From the NCBI GenBank assembly GCA_910591455.2, contig OU342821.1, positions 17,931,787-17,995,786 of the forward strand: a DNA stretch of 64,000 nt, written 5' to 3'. Made by a program: the position numbers and the translations under genes. This DNA is from Pholis gunnellus (lineage: Eukaryota > Chordata > Actinopteri > Perciformes > Pholidae). Of the stretch, positions 1 to 11,710 are shown in pieces. The notes under the pieces are model-generated. The model saw only the letters and a program-made list of their open reading frames with translations. It was not told the DNA's origin and made no database searches. Position 1 is the first letter of the stretch; each line of letters begins with the position of its first letter.

Positions 1-3000
1 GAGTTAACCGTCACTGAAATACATTACAGGTACACGTTGACTTCACGTGCAGACCGTTGTGTAACTGGTGGAGGCCATCGGCAGAGCAAACAACAGCTCA
101 TTTGTTTCGTGTGCTATGGTAAATAATGTCGTTAGCTTCCATTACTGGACCAGTTGCGTATCAGTAATACCAGTTTCTCTGTTCCTCGTCCGGGCCAGTC
201 CGACCGTGTAGAACACTGTCAACTTAGATCAGATTGGCTCCGTCTCAGACTGCTGTCAAACACTAAGACTATTCCTCGCAGTTAAAAAAGGTGTGTTCGC
301 TTACAGACACCAGCACGGAAAGCAGATACTCGTGGAGCAAGGTGGGAACGGGTGAGACTCCAGCACTGGATATAAACACATGTAAACAGAGCTATACTCA
401 AAGTGCTGTTGGTCACATGACGTCATAAGCAGGCAGCGGTGTGTGTTGGAGGCGGTGAACAAGGTGGTGACCAGCCTGTGCAGCCGGTTTGAATCACGGC
501 ACGCTGAAAGCCAAATATGGAGATTCTTTAGGGGCCAAAACCCACCAATTAGCCTGTGAACACGAGCCAGGTTTGATAACATTTCAGTTATAACGCCGGC
601 CTAAGCCAACAGCAAGCCGCTCACATTTGGCACTAAATAAAAAGCAGCTTGGGCGATCCTTTTACAAATGAACACAGGTGTGATTTCACCCAAAACACGA
701 TGAGTCAGCAAATTGGAGGTAGCCAGAGGACGCGTCCATATGTGGTCAAACACATCATGGACCGCACTGGAGGGACATTTGGTTCATTTGTAGGACGTGT
801 AAGCAGATGTCAAAGTCATATTTGTGCCAGACGATGACAAACGACCTGCTTTTGGTCAACCTTGTACTTTTTGTAGCCAAAATATTTCCATAAAACTGAC
901 TAACCTAAAAAAAATACACCTTCTTTTTTTTTGGCTGCATGTTCCTTTGCAGTGAACATGAATGAACATGAATATGGAAGAACCAGGTGGCTCTGAGCTC
1001 AATCACTGTCCCAAGCCTTATAAAAGATTCTCAGTGCATTTATTCAGTGATATCATATAACTGAACTAGCTGCCCATTGAGTATCCAATCAGATATTTAA
1101 AGTTTGTTATGAATACTGCTTACAGTGAGGATCACACTGACCCAGGATATTATACACGTCTTCTCTATGAGTTATAGAGAGTACATGCCGATGTATCTAC
1201 GGTGTGCTGAGGTATGGTTGGAGTCTGTGCAGAGTTAAGCTCAGACCACTTGTCATACGTCAATGCATTGCCCGGCCTTCAGCGCATACGATCAGTATGA
1301 AAGCAGCTCCATAGCAGAGATATGACGCATATCTGTAGCCGACGTTACAACAGACCACTTCTTGCATGGTTTGCTTTTCTTTCCTCTTTGGTAATTCAAA
1401 AGACTTTCAAAATTCGTCCATTACATAAAATTCTTCTGCATTCTTCTTGTTTCGATAACAGTAATTCATTTCTATGTTCCGTGGGTTACTGAGGGGAGAC
1501 TGGAGCCGTTACATCATGCTCCTCTGTGGCGTCTTAATCAACCCGGAGACACCAGAAGGATTTGGCTTTATGAACATATATCTGCTGATAAACAGCGAGA
1601 CGGAACGAGGCAGAGACAGATGTTCTCCTAACTGGGTCACAGAAGCAGGAAAATCATTACGGAGAAACTGGATGCACAGATCTATGTTAAAAGTGATAGA
1701 ACAGCATGTCAAACACTATGCAAATGTACATTTCCCCACAAATACTGCGTCGAAATACAGACTCACGAAGCACGCTATGGCCCCTCCATCTAGTGTATGA
1801 AAAGCCTTCGCTGCACTCAATAGGCTATTCATTCAATATTGATATCTACAGTTGTGGAGATAATGTACCTGCTATTTGTTAAGCCAGCTTTAATAGCAAG
1901 TGGGCAACAGACCAAGAAAAATCCATGAACATGAGTTTATATCGTCGACTGGTTCATCATAATGAAAAACAAAGTGGTGGTTAAATATTGCGTCAGACCT
2001 TCACCAGGTCGTAAATCAAAATCTCCACAACACGTGTGTGTTGACTAAATACCATTCAATAAAATATAAATCAATCACGCTCTAAAAGTAGCTTCTTTGT
2101 TGAGGAGAATTTGGAGTATCATTGGATAAAATGGTGAAATAGTACCACACAAACACTTAATGCACCTTTAAGAACAGTGAGAACAAACCAGTCTCTTTAA
2201 TTAAAGGCCGACACATTTGATATCGAGAGGTGTGTCCGTGCTTTTTATACAGCCCGAGGAAGATCGGTGCGACTGCAAACGCTGCTGTGAATTATAAATA
2301 TCAGCTCGGGACATCCCTGGTCTGAATATAACCTGCTCCAGATCAAGTTAGCTGTGCAGCTGAGTGTGATCCCAATGCAATCATCAGGAGGCACATACAG
2401 AAAACCTCAGTGGGTCCTCGGAAAACAAACATCTTCACGAAAAGATGACAAAAAATATCTGCACACTGCCATCTTGTTCTTCCTTTGCTCCGCACGGTCA
2501 GGACTGTGGTTTGACCAAAAATGGCCTTCCACCTCCGGTGGCCGTCTAAACCCATGACCTCGCTTCAACACATGACCAAAACTCTAGTGACCGCCTGCAA
2601 TCAGATCATCCATTGTTTTGGACTTGGCTGCATGCTTTCACCTGCTTCAAGGAGCGGCACAAACACACAGCTATCAGCAGCCTCTGCCCAGATTCAGAGG
2701 GGTCATGGAAAAGCCATGGCAAGGCTCAAAAGAAAGAAACACCTCCTACTCAAACCGGTCAGAGTACATGCACAAACACGGCATTTTACCTAATAGCTCA
2801 AACAAAGACGTCGCGCCAGATCAAACACCGACACTGTGTGCAGAGCGCTAGCCTATCGCAGAAGTTGGCTTAGAATGTCACCGCCGTGTTGAACCCTCTC
2901 TTTCTTGACGCCAAACTGGAATAGATGTGAAACACGGCAGGAATGCAGGAATGGAAGCGGCGAGCTCCCGTCTTCCTCTCGGAAACTTATAAAGCAGGAA

Positions 3001-3112
3001 TGTACCACTACATGGACGAGAAAAAGGGCCAGTTGGATTCACCACACCAGGCACAGGGCACTATCTTTAGCAATGAGGTGATAACATTTCTATGGACCAT
3101 TGCAGTGTGGAG
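1..3112. other. Noncoding stretch, no gene recognised
   Basis: I see no exon with convincing coding similarity on either strand. The open frames here are short, have no recognisable motif and lack paired splice sites. If the putative first exon at 6836-7570 belongs to a minus-strand gene, this stretch would be its first intron, but that is inference. Confidence 0.5.
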
Positions 3113-3583
3113 CAGGGGTGTCAAACATACAGCCCGAGGGCCAGACCGGCCCGCCAAAAGAGCCCGATTCGGCCCACCGGTCCACTTTACTGAGGAGTAA
3201 AGTGGACATGGACTGTTGGGTTTTCCAAGAAAATGGACCCGTTCATATTTCTTCACAGAAGAAAGGTGGTCAGCTAACTTGGTGTGTTCACAGTACATTT
3301 CAGTACCCAAGGAATATAATATTTGGCGCCATTATGAGACTCAACTTGGCGAAAATGTAAGAACTTGCTCGGACAACTGAGAATATAAATAAATAGTGGA
3401 CGGGTTTGAGGAAACAGACATCTGTTTTTTGTGGTAGCCGTGAGATCAGCACTAAACAAAGGGGAAACATTTAGAGATTTTGTTATTTAGAGGTTATAAT
3501 GCAATGGTTTTACTAGTCTGGCCCACTCAAGATCAAACTGTGCTCTATGTGGCCCATGAACTAAAATGAGTTCCACACCACTG
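3113..3583. mobile_element. Degenerate nonautonomous hAT-like DNA transposon
   Basis: The left end reads CAGGGGTGTCAAACATACAG. The inverted right end reads CAGTGGTGTGGAACTCATTT. These are imperfect terminal inverted repeats of the CAGGGGTGTCAAAC type typical of hAT/Charlie elements. Both ends continue into GGCCC-rich sequence, as such elements often do. The 8-base flanks (gtgtggag and ctgcagag) match at 5 of 8 positions, compatible with a decayed 8-bp target duplication. No transposase frame is present. A near-perfect hairpin lies inside at 3180-3207. Confidence 0.6.
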
Positions 3584-6240
3584 CTGCAGAGGTTTCTGGG
3601 GAGTTTAAAATGACAACAAAGAAGCCGCCGATGCCAAGAACTTTAAATAATTGAAATTAATCACTTGGGTGGACCTCCAACTGGCATCATCTGAGTTATG
3701 TTGAAATTGGGCTAATTTAAAAGAGATATGAGGCTAATAAGTTTGTTATAGTGCTTCCAGTAGAGCACACATGTCCCCGATCTCTACGATGACGCATTGC
3801 TCCACACATGTTGAGGATTTATTGGTGATGTGGTGTTAATAGAAAACAAAATGCCCCGTTACAATTCACTGGTATACAATAGATCCTCAAATTGTTCTGT
3901 CAATGAAGGAGCTTACAATGAGTGTTAGTGATCTTTAATATCCTCATTTAGAAAAAAAATCCATTGCAGACCTGCACCAAGCGACCATTTACACCATCGA
4001 CTGTTCTGCAGATTATCTTTATGAATCATTTGTGCTATAAACCTGCCACAAAAAAGTGAAAATGCACATCAGTTTTCTGAGGCCCAGGGTGTTAAAACCA
4101 CTTGTTTTGGTCAACAGTCCAAAACCGAAAGATATTTCATTTACCATCACACATGACAAAAAACAGCAGCAAGGATCGAAATCAAAATAGTTTACAGTTT
4201 TCTGTCGTTCACGTTACCGACTTTCGTGACTCATTCTTTCAGCTCTGAGGATCATTAGCATATAATTGAAAGTAAAATACACACATGCAACAGCTCGCTC
4301 TGCGTGCAGCTGCTAAGTGCTGCTTACACACAACAAAACCTAAGTCACACAACTTGCCAAACGACAACAAAGAAACACTAATGCATTCATCCATTCAAGT
4401 GCACCGACTGAATACGTCCATCGTAAATTTGCTTCGGCGGAGACTTCTTCCGACGATAGCCTAACTCTGCCATGTGTACAATGGCTCACAGGTTTCCTCG
4501 CCATATACACGCCATCAACTGCGACAAGTCAACAATGTCACATGAGTATTTAGTGTTAACCCCACGTGTTCCTTATGCCACGTCAACAGCTTCATTTGTT
4601 GACACATTGCTCGAGCATGTTTCCCTTTCTTTTTTAGCACAACTGTAAATTCAAGGCTAGACTTGCTGAACTCGGGAGAGGAAATGTGCACTTATATGGT
4701 CACACGAGCCGCACTGTGAAAGAAGATGTAGAAAAAAAAAAAGCTTCCCTATCGGATATAAAATGTCAAACACACACAATACATTTGCTCTCAGCACAAA
4801 CACCGGGGATAAAAAAGGAATTCCACCCCTCTGACCGTCTTATGAAATCACACAGCCCCAACTCTGATATCCCATTGGCTCACAGTTCAGGATGATCACT
4901 CACTATAGTGTCCCTATTCAACAGGAATTACATCCCCTTAAGAACATACAGATACCACTTCATTCGGCTTTTAACGGTGTTGCCGCCGAGGGAAACCAGG
5001 CCGAGTTTAGAGCCGTTTGAGGCTTGTTCATGAAAACATGGTTTTAACCTGGGTGACCATTACAATGCCTAATCCTTCAAGAGTTTTATTTCCCAGACTC
5101 AAAGAACGATTTAGAGATATGAGGAAAACAAACATCTCCACGAAAGCATTATGGGCTTTGGATTAACCATTATGGAGCCGGGGCAACATTTTTTTGTTGC
5201 GTAATAAAGATAAGGAAACATGGCTTCGCCACGTTTGTTGAAGGTCTATTTCCATCTCCGAGTGGCACAACGAACTGTATCTGTAACAAGAACATTTTTG
5301 GCACTAGTGTGAGAAAAAGAGCAGTGCAGTAGAGGGCCTTTGTTAGAGCGAGCCTTATCTTCCATTCTAGATAAGGTCAGTTGTAAATGATCATATGAGG
5401 AACTTGATCAATTCAATGGAAAATGGAAACACACCACTGCAGTGTGACTGTGTGCACGCTTCTGTGATTTATGCAGTGTATAATATTGAAGATCAGTCCC
5501 GCATTTAAATCAGAGGACAGCAGAAGAACAATGTAACTGTATTATCCTGATTGAAGACTTTACCCCAAACTCTTGAGGCCCAGAAGACAATCACCTACAA
5601 ACATGTGGCCATCGGCTCTCAGATTGTGGGTCCACAACACCGTCAGCTGATATGACCCTGGCCTTTGTTTACACTTTACAACAGCAGGGATGGCCTTTGA
5701 CGGCTTATCAGAGACCGGATCTGCTTCACTAGAAGACACCGCCAGAGTTTAAACGCAGGAGAAACATTCTCTGTATTTCAGCAAGCAGGCCGGAGAACAA
5801 TCATCTACCTACTGTATGAAATACCTGCAGAGTTTGCATCTTGACGTGCAATATGGTCTCTGTGGGAACATGAAGCGGGCCTCCACTTTCACGGATGCAT
5901 AAATATGTCTCACTGTGTTTACAGTCTGGGTGGTTTTGGTCCATAACAGACATTGCAAGCTGTCATTGGTGCGTTAAAAACCACAAGATATACTTCATAA
6001 CCTGCAGGCTTGTTGTTATTTTCCCCTGAACGTTCATTACTCCATGATTTCCTTGATGTGTGTCGATGTTGACAGTATTCCCATAGCACCAGTCAGTATA
6101 ATAAAAAAACACATAAATAAATAAAGTGGAGGTCCATGGATGGACCTGCAGGAATTCCCCGAAATCAAATCTAGAGATTAACTCCGCATCCATCACAAAT
6201 CTTAACAGGATTAAATTACATTGGAGTTAAATTGAGAGAG
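3584..6240. other. Noncoding stretch, no gene recognised
   Basis: No coding exon, RNA gene or clear mobile element was recognised. The sequence is AT-rich with scattered short open frames that carry no family signature. Confidence 0.45.
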
Positions 6241-6252
6241 TGTGTGTGGGGT

Positions 6253-6268
6253 GGGGGGGGGGGGGGGG
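6253..6268. repeat. Poly-G tract
   Basis: A run of 16 G follows a GTGTGTGG stretch. It is a simple repeat and prone to length error in assemblies. Confidence 0.9.
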
Positions 6269-6835
6269 TTGTAATCTGATTAGTGAAGTGGTGAGAAAAC
6301 GAAAACGCCGATGTGTTGACCGTACAGAAGACTAATCCCGTCGATGCGCTGCTGAAGGTGCTCCGCAACAAAAGATGCGGCTGATGCTGCTGTTGTTGTT
6401 GTTGTTGCAGTGCAGCTGTTACATTATGATATTGGGAATGGCAGTAAAAAGTAAAATAGCCCCAGGTTATTGGCTTTTACTTGTACTAGGCTGCGTTACA
6501 CAGGATATTCTAGAGAATCGATAAGGAAGTAGTCAAGCAACATTGGGAATGGGCAGCCATGGACCGTACAGCTGTTGACCCGAAAACACAGACAGCTGCT
6601 TAAATCTCTTGTTACGGTTCAATGTGGACACAACACTTAACAACACGGATACAGTGCAGGAAAAAAACGCTTTAACGTTAAGATGCATGTTAAAAATCCA
6701 CTGAATTAATGCAAGACTCGAGTCGGGACAGCGTCAGAATGGGACCTCGGCGCTACGCAGCTAGCATCGATGCTAGCATGCCGTGAGGGGCCCCACAGAC
6801 AGCAGCAGTTAAGTTGCGCAAACAAAGAGACTTAC

Positions 6836-7570
6836 CTGGATTACTGTCGAGTCAGCGTCTCAGTCAGTGGTGTCCAGGTAGTGGGGCAGGGTGCTACTAT
6901 CCCAAAATATATATGTCGACAAGTGGGCATTAGCTTCACAGCTTTGCTTGAGTTCAATACGGGTTCGCTAGTGCGTTAGCAGCGAGCTAACGGTGCCCCC
7001 TTAAAGAGCAACTCGAAGCTGGCCCATTACGCACAATTCTCCTCCTCAGCAAACCGTCCGCAAGTTGTTCAGCGTCGTCGTCCCCACGATCAAAAGTATT
7101 TACTTTACTCAAACCAACCGACGGCGAGAGGGGAAAAAAACGCTCCTTAAATTTGGTTAAGACTTAATGACACAAAGCATTAAAAAAAAAAATCCAAAAT
7201 GTCCACGACATTCACAGCGAGGAAATACAAAAAGGCAAAAAATGCGAACGACCTCCGGCAGAGCGAAACCTTTTCATCTAAAAAGTGTGCCGCACCCAGA
7301 TGTTTTCAGTCATACTTTCCTTTTTTCTTTCTCTTTCAGTCGAGCAGCTTTTTTTTTAGGAGTCGTCCGACGCTACATCGAGGCTGTCTGAGAGCAAACA
7401 CGGAGCGGTGGGGTTTCTTGCCTGCGACCTCTGCGCCTGCATGGAGGAGTAGGCTGAGCCACCAGAAAGTCGCCTTCTCTTGCTTCCACCGAGCCACCCA
7501 GAAAGATGATGCGTTCAGTATCTCGGCACAAAAACGCTTCACAGTATCGCCCTCAATCGATTTCCTTTCG
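6836..7570 (-). other. Putative noncoding first exon and promoter of a minus-strand gene (erbin?)
   Basis: Read on the minus strand, this GC-richer, CpG-containing stretch ends in a near-ideal donor, CCAG|GTAAG, with the last exon base at 6836. It begins just past the nln polyadenylation signal. No start codon followed by a recognisable protein is seen, so it looks like an untranslated first exon. In human 5q12 the gene downstream of NLN in the same orientation is ERBIN, whose translation starts in a later exon, so erbin is the synteny guess. No erbin coding exon was found to the left. The transcription start is not defined by the sequence, so the right boundary is approximate. Confidence 0.35.
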
Positions 7571-7630
7571 CTCTGATTAGGTCACGGATAGGTATTCACA
7601 CAAGACTGGAAGTAGGCAAAGATAAGACAT

Positions 7631-7636
7631 TTTATT
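7631..7636 (-). terminator. nln: Polyadenylation signal AATAAA of nln
   Basis: The minus strand reads AATAAA about 1.1 kb past the nln stop. It is the last such signal before the GC-rich putative first exon of the next gene. Confidence 0.55.
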
Positions 7637-7821
7637 AAATCAATCTACATGTGTACATGAAAAGGCGTTTTCATAATTTACAAACAGTGTAAGCCTTCAC
7701 ATGTACATGGTTTTAATTAATAGGAAATAGTCATTTTACAGCATAGAAGGAGTTACGCCAACGATAACATACATGTTTCTGTCTTATGTTAAAACTCACA
7801 CACCAGCATTTGAGATCATGT

Positions 7822-7835
7822 GGCGCCCCCTGGTG
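7822..7835 (-). promoter_or_regulatory. CTCF-like motif
   Basis: The minus strand reads ACACCAGGGGGCGCC, which matches the core CTCF consensus CCACCAGGGGGCGC at all but the first base. It sits in the nln 3' UTR, about 250 bases from the putative next promoter. Binding cannot be judged from sequence alone. Confidence 0.4.
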
Positions 7836-8733
7836 TATAGGATAGAGCTATTCCTTGCATGAGAAGTTTAATTCCCCAAAATACAACATGGGAATTAACA
7901 TGTTTTCTTAATCCAGTTCTGGAGACGTTTCCTCACAATAGACTGATTCCTTTTAAAAGGAGATAACTAATATAGATGTATTGCAGGTATTCTCAGTGAG
8001 GCTTTGTAAGCCATCTCGCCTTGTTTTAAGATCCTCCGGCATGTTAGCCTTTGTGCTTTTCACATTTTCAAATCCTTCTGTAGCTTTGACATAGCTTCCA
8101 ATCACTACACGTCTACATCTGTAAATATATATACATATTAACATTTTTAGTAACATGAATACAAATGTAATGTCTCCCTCAATCGTTGAGGGGTTACAAA
8201 ACAGGACAACAAAGCTCCAAAAGATGCAATAACAACTTTGTTTGCGTACCCCCCCCCAAACAGCTTTTGGTAATCTTTTGTAATACTATAACACTTTTAA
8301 AAAATGCATTTGTACATTGCAGATAACTTGCAGCTGATCATTCACAACCAGGCCTTTTGTCACAGAAGACATTCTCACAAAGTGAAGGTGTAAATAATGA
8401 AATTCGTGCTGGCTGAATTCCATTTAGCTGCATGGTTCTCAGGGTCACAGTAGTGTGCATGCTGTCTCCACGGCTTACTGGGACACTTGAACAGAACAAA
8501 GCCGTTTTTTAATGTTTTAATAAGAACCCCCTGTGTGTTTGTCACCATGACCAGTTAAATGTCTGCTCTGAATAAGATAAATAATGCATATTATCACGAG
8601 GACCCTTCATGATCTACCGCACATTTGAACAAATTAAAGTAACATTTTTTTCTACTGATGTGGACTTGCAATCCAGGCAATACAAAAACTATACATTGCT
8701 TTGACAAAAAGACTCCTAAAAGAACATGTGTAA

Positions 8734-11628
8734 TTACAACGTCTGTGTTTTCTGTGACTTAATCAGTCCTTTGCACTGAAAGAAGGCATCCTGACATGGG
8801 CCACGTCCGAGGAAGGTCTTCAGCATGTCCATGCCATCCACAGAGCCCCCAGCCTCCAGAATCACCCTTCTGTACTCTTTTCCAACCTGATAAAGACATT
8901 TTACATAAAAAAATTAGATGTATGCTTACAAGTTTATGGGTATATTTATACATACATACATATGGTGTATAATAATAATCACACCCACCTTTGGATTCAT
9001 AACGCCTTCCTTTTTAAAACGACTGAAGAAGATGTCCATGGAGTAGACTTCACTCCACAGGTAGCTATAGTACTGAGCATCATATCCTCCAACCAAGTGG
9101 CTGAAACTGGCCGTCATGTTGGTACCTGCAGAGAGAAGTTCTTTGTCATCACATCAAAATGGTCTTTGTTGCGATCTATTAACACGTTCCAAAAAAAAAC
9201 AAAAAAGGTCCCCTGCATGAGTCTCGTAGAGGAAATGAATTCATATTATATTTCAACATTACGGTTTTATTTATTTTTCTGTCCTCATGGGAGAGGATTA
9301 AATAAATACTCTCAATGCTCACCACTAATACTAATGTTACAACCAACCTGGTGTAGCAGGAACACCCAGGATGTCCAGGTAGTGCTTTGCAAACACCTCA
9401 GCCGTGTCTGCACGCGGGCTGGTGTGTAGCGACTGGTCCACTTTACCGAGGACTACCTGACGCAGATTCATCAGTCCTGAAGAGGATAAACAAGTCAGCA
9501 CTCTGGAATTCTGTATATGTTCTATGGTTAGATGTTTGTTTTTTTGTCTGACCAGTGTTGGCGACTCTGGATGCGATGAGTTTGTCGAGCAGATCGTCTG
9601 GGATCGGGGTGCCATCCTTGTAGTGGCGAGACATTCTCCTCAGAGGCTCCTTCTCCCAAACCCAGTTCTCAAGCATCTGAGAAGGCACCTCCACAAAGTC
9701 CGTCTCCACCAGGGTTCCACTGAATTCTGAGAAAGTGGTCTGACACGAACGCAGGAAAAGTTCAAGCTCCCATCGTTTTAAATCAATATACAGACAAATA
9801 CGATGAAACTGCCGATGGCCTATACCTTGGAACAGAGCTCGTGCATAACATGACCAAACTCGTGAAAGTAAGTCTCCACTTCGTGGTGTTGGAGGAGAGA
9901 TGGACAACCTTTTCTGGGCTTGGTAAAGTTAGCCACCATAGCCGCCACCGGAAGCCGGCGTTTTCCATCAGGTCCTCTGCAGCCGGGCTGAAGCCCGAAG
10001 CAGGCAGCATGGCCGTACTTTCCTTCCCTGGTGGAAGAAGAGCTCGCACATGTCACACGGCCAGGCTGAAATCACATTACAAAGATCAAGGACTGATCGC
10101 TTCAATCTTTTTTTGGTGTGTCGTTTTTTTACAGTTCACTTTGATGGTGGATAAACTAATGAATCGATTAAAGGGAGACACCCCCAGGCAACATCAGCGG
10201 GTTTTTTTGGCACTAATCCATTTTGAGATTTTGGGCCATTTTGCATCCATAACGTCTTCTTTCAGACTAGTGGGAAGAAAAGTACGTTGTCTATGTGCTT
10301 CTGTAGATTTCCCCTAAATTCACCAAAAGTTAGCATTAGATAAATTCTAATTTGCATATTTAAACATATTTCAATACATTGTCGTAATGTAAGTAATGAA
10401 CTGGGGAAGTTTCCAGGTGATATCTATTATTTAAATATGTTTCCACATTTCTCAGTAGTGTTTTGCAAAATGTATGTCATTTTACAATACATATCTGCAT
10501 CTGTGGCAAACATTCCTTAGTTCCAGCTTTAAAAAAGCTTCTGGGATTTGCTGCTTTTTTTGTTTTCAGTGACAGTGAATGGAATATCTTTGGATTTTGA
10601 ACTGTTGGTCAGACATCTAAACATTACCTTGGCCTCTGGGTAATTGCAATTGGCATTTTTTCACAATTCTATAGACGTAATAATCAAAGAATAGAAAAGT
10701 TACCAATAAAGATAATTGTTAGTTGCAGCCCTAAAGTGACCCGTTCTCTACCTTGGGTGCAGGTCCAGGTAGAACTGGCCGATCTCCTCTCCTGTCTCAG
10801 TGTCCTGCGCTGAATAAAGCTTGACATTTTCATGCCACACATGAGCACGTTCCACCTCCGTGTACGTGAGACCCAGCAGCTCCTGGTAGATGCCAAACAG
10901 TCCTTCCGTCACCACGTCAAGCGGGAAATACTCAATCAGTTTGTCCTTGTTTACAGCGAACCTGCACTGCTCCACTTGATTCATGTAGTAGGGTAAGTCC
11001 CAGGCATTGATCTGTCCATCAAACGGGTAGCCCTTCATCAAGCACTCCCGCTTCTTCAGTGCAAGAATGTATTTCCTCTCCTTGATTCCAATGGGCTTCA
11101 GTGTTTCATAGAATGAGTCTGTAAAGTGGGGAAAAAAGAAGTCTTCATAGCCAAAGACACACAGCTCAGATATGTAGATTATGTTTTGTCTCATAATGAA
11201 ATGTCGGTTCTTTTTTTATGTTTCAACTTAAAGCACAAAGTCTCACTCCCTTCTTGCATATTACAAACTAAAGTGAAATATGTTTAAACCTAACCAATCT
11301 AAACAATACAGCAGGATTTTTTTTCTGGACCGACCATATAATCATGACCCCCACTATTAATTTCTATATATTTTTTAACCATCAATTATGTCCCTTCTAA
11401 ACAGATTTGTCCTTAAATGACAAGATACTGATACCTTTTTTTCCACTTTGTGATATATGACCTTGATCATTAGCCATACTTCTATATACTACTGCATATA
11501 CACTACATATGAGAGGAATGTAGTGCAGCATTCACCACATGCATGAGGTGTAGCATTTCTCTCCTCTAGATATTCTAGTTATTTTTTCCTTCATCTCAAA
11601 TTACACACGTGTTGCATGTATGTGGGCA

Positions 11629-11660
<32 letters not shown>

Positions 11661-11668
11661 GGCGTGTG

Positions 11669-11710
<42 letters not shown>

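Larger units (their letters stand above)
7612..8733 (-). other. nln: nln 3' untranslated region
   Basis: This lies downstream of the nln stop codon on the minus strand. It ends shortly after a canonical AATAAA signal at 7636-7631, which is followed on the minus strand by T/GT-rich sequence. It contains a CTCF-like motif at 7822-7835. No other gene is seen in it. Confidence 0.6.

Noticed and set aside
2343..2873. Overlapping short frames on both strands
   Set aside because: No family similarity, no supporting splice structure and mutual overlap; they look like chance frames.
7199..7576. A 125-codon plus-strand frame in the GC-rich stretch
   Set aside because: The composition is that of a promoter/5' UTR, it has no homology signature, and the opposite strand has a good splice donor instead.
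8759..8953. Minus-strand frame over the last nln exon (GWKRVQKGDSGGWG...)
   Set aside because: It is a shifted reading of the exon. The correct frame gives VGKEYRRVILEAGGSVDGMD, matching the family.
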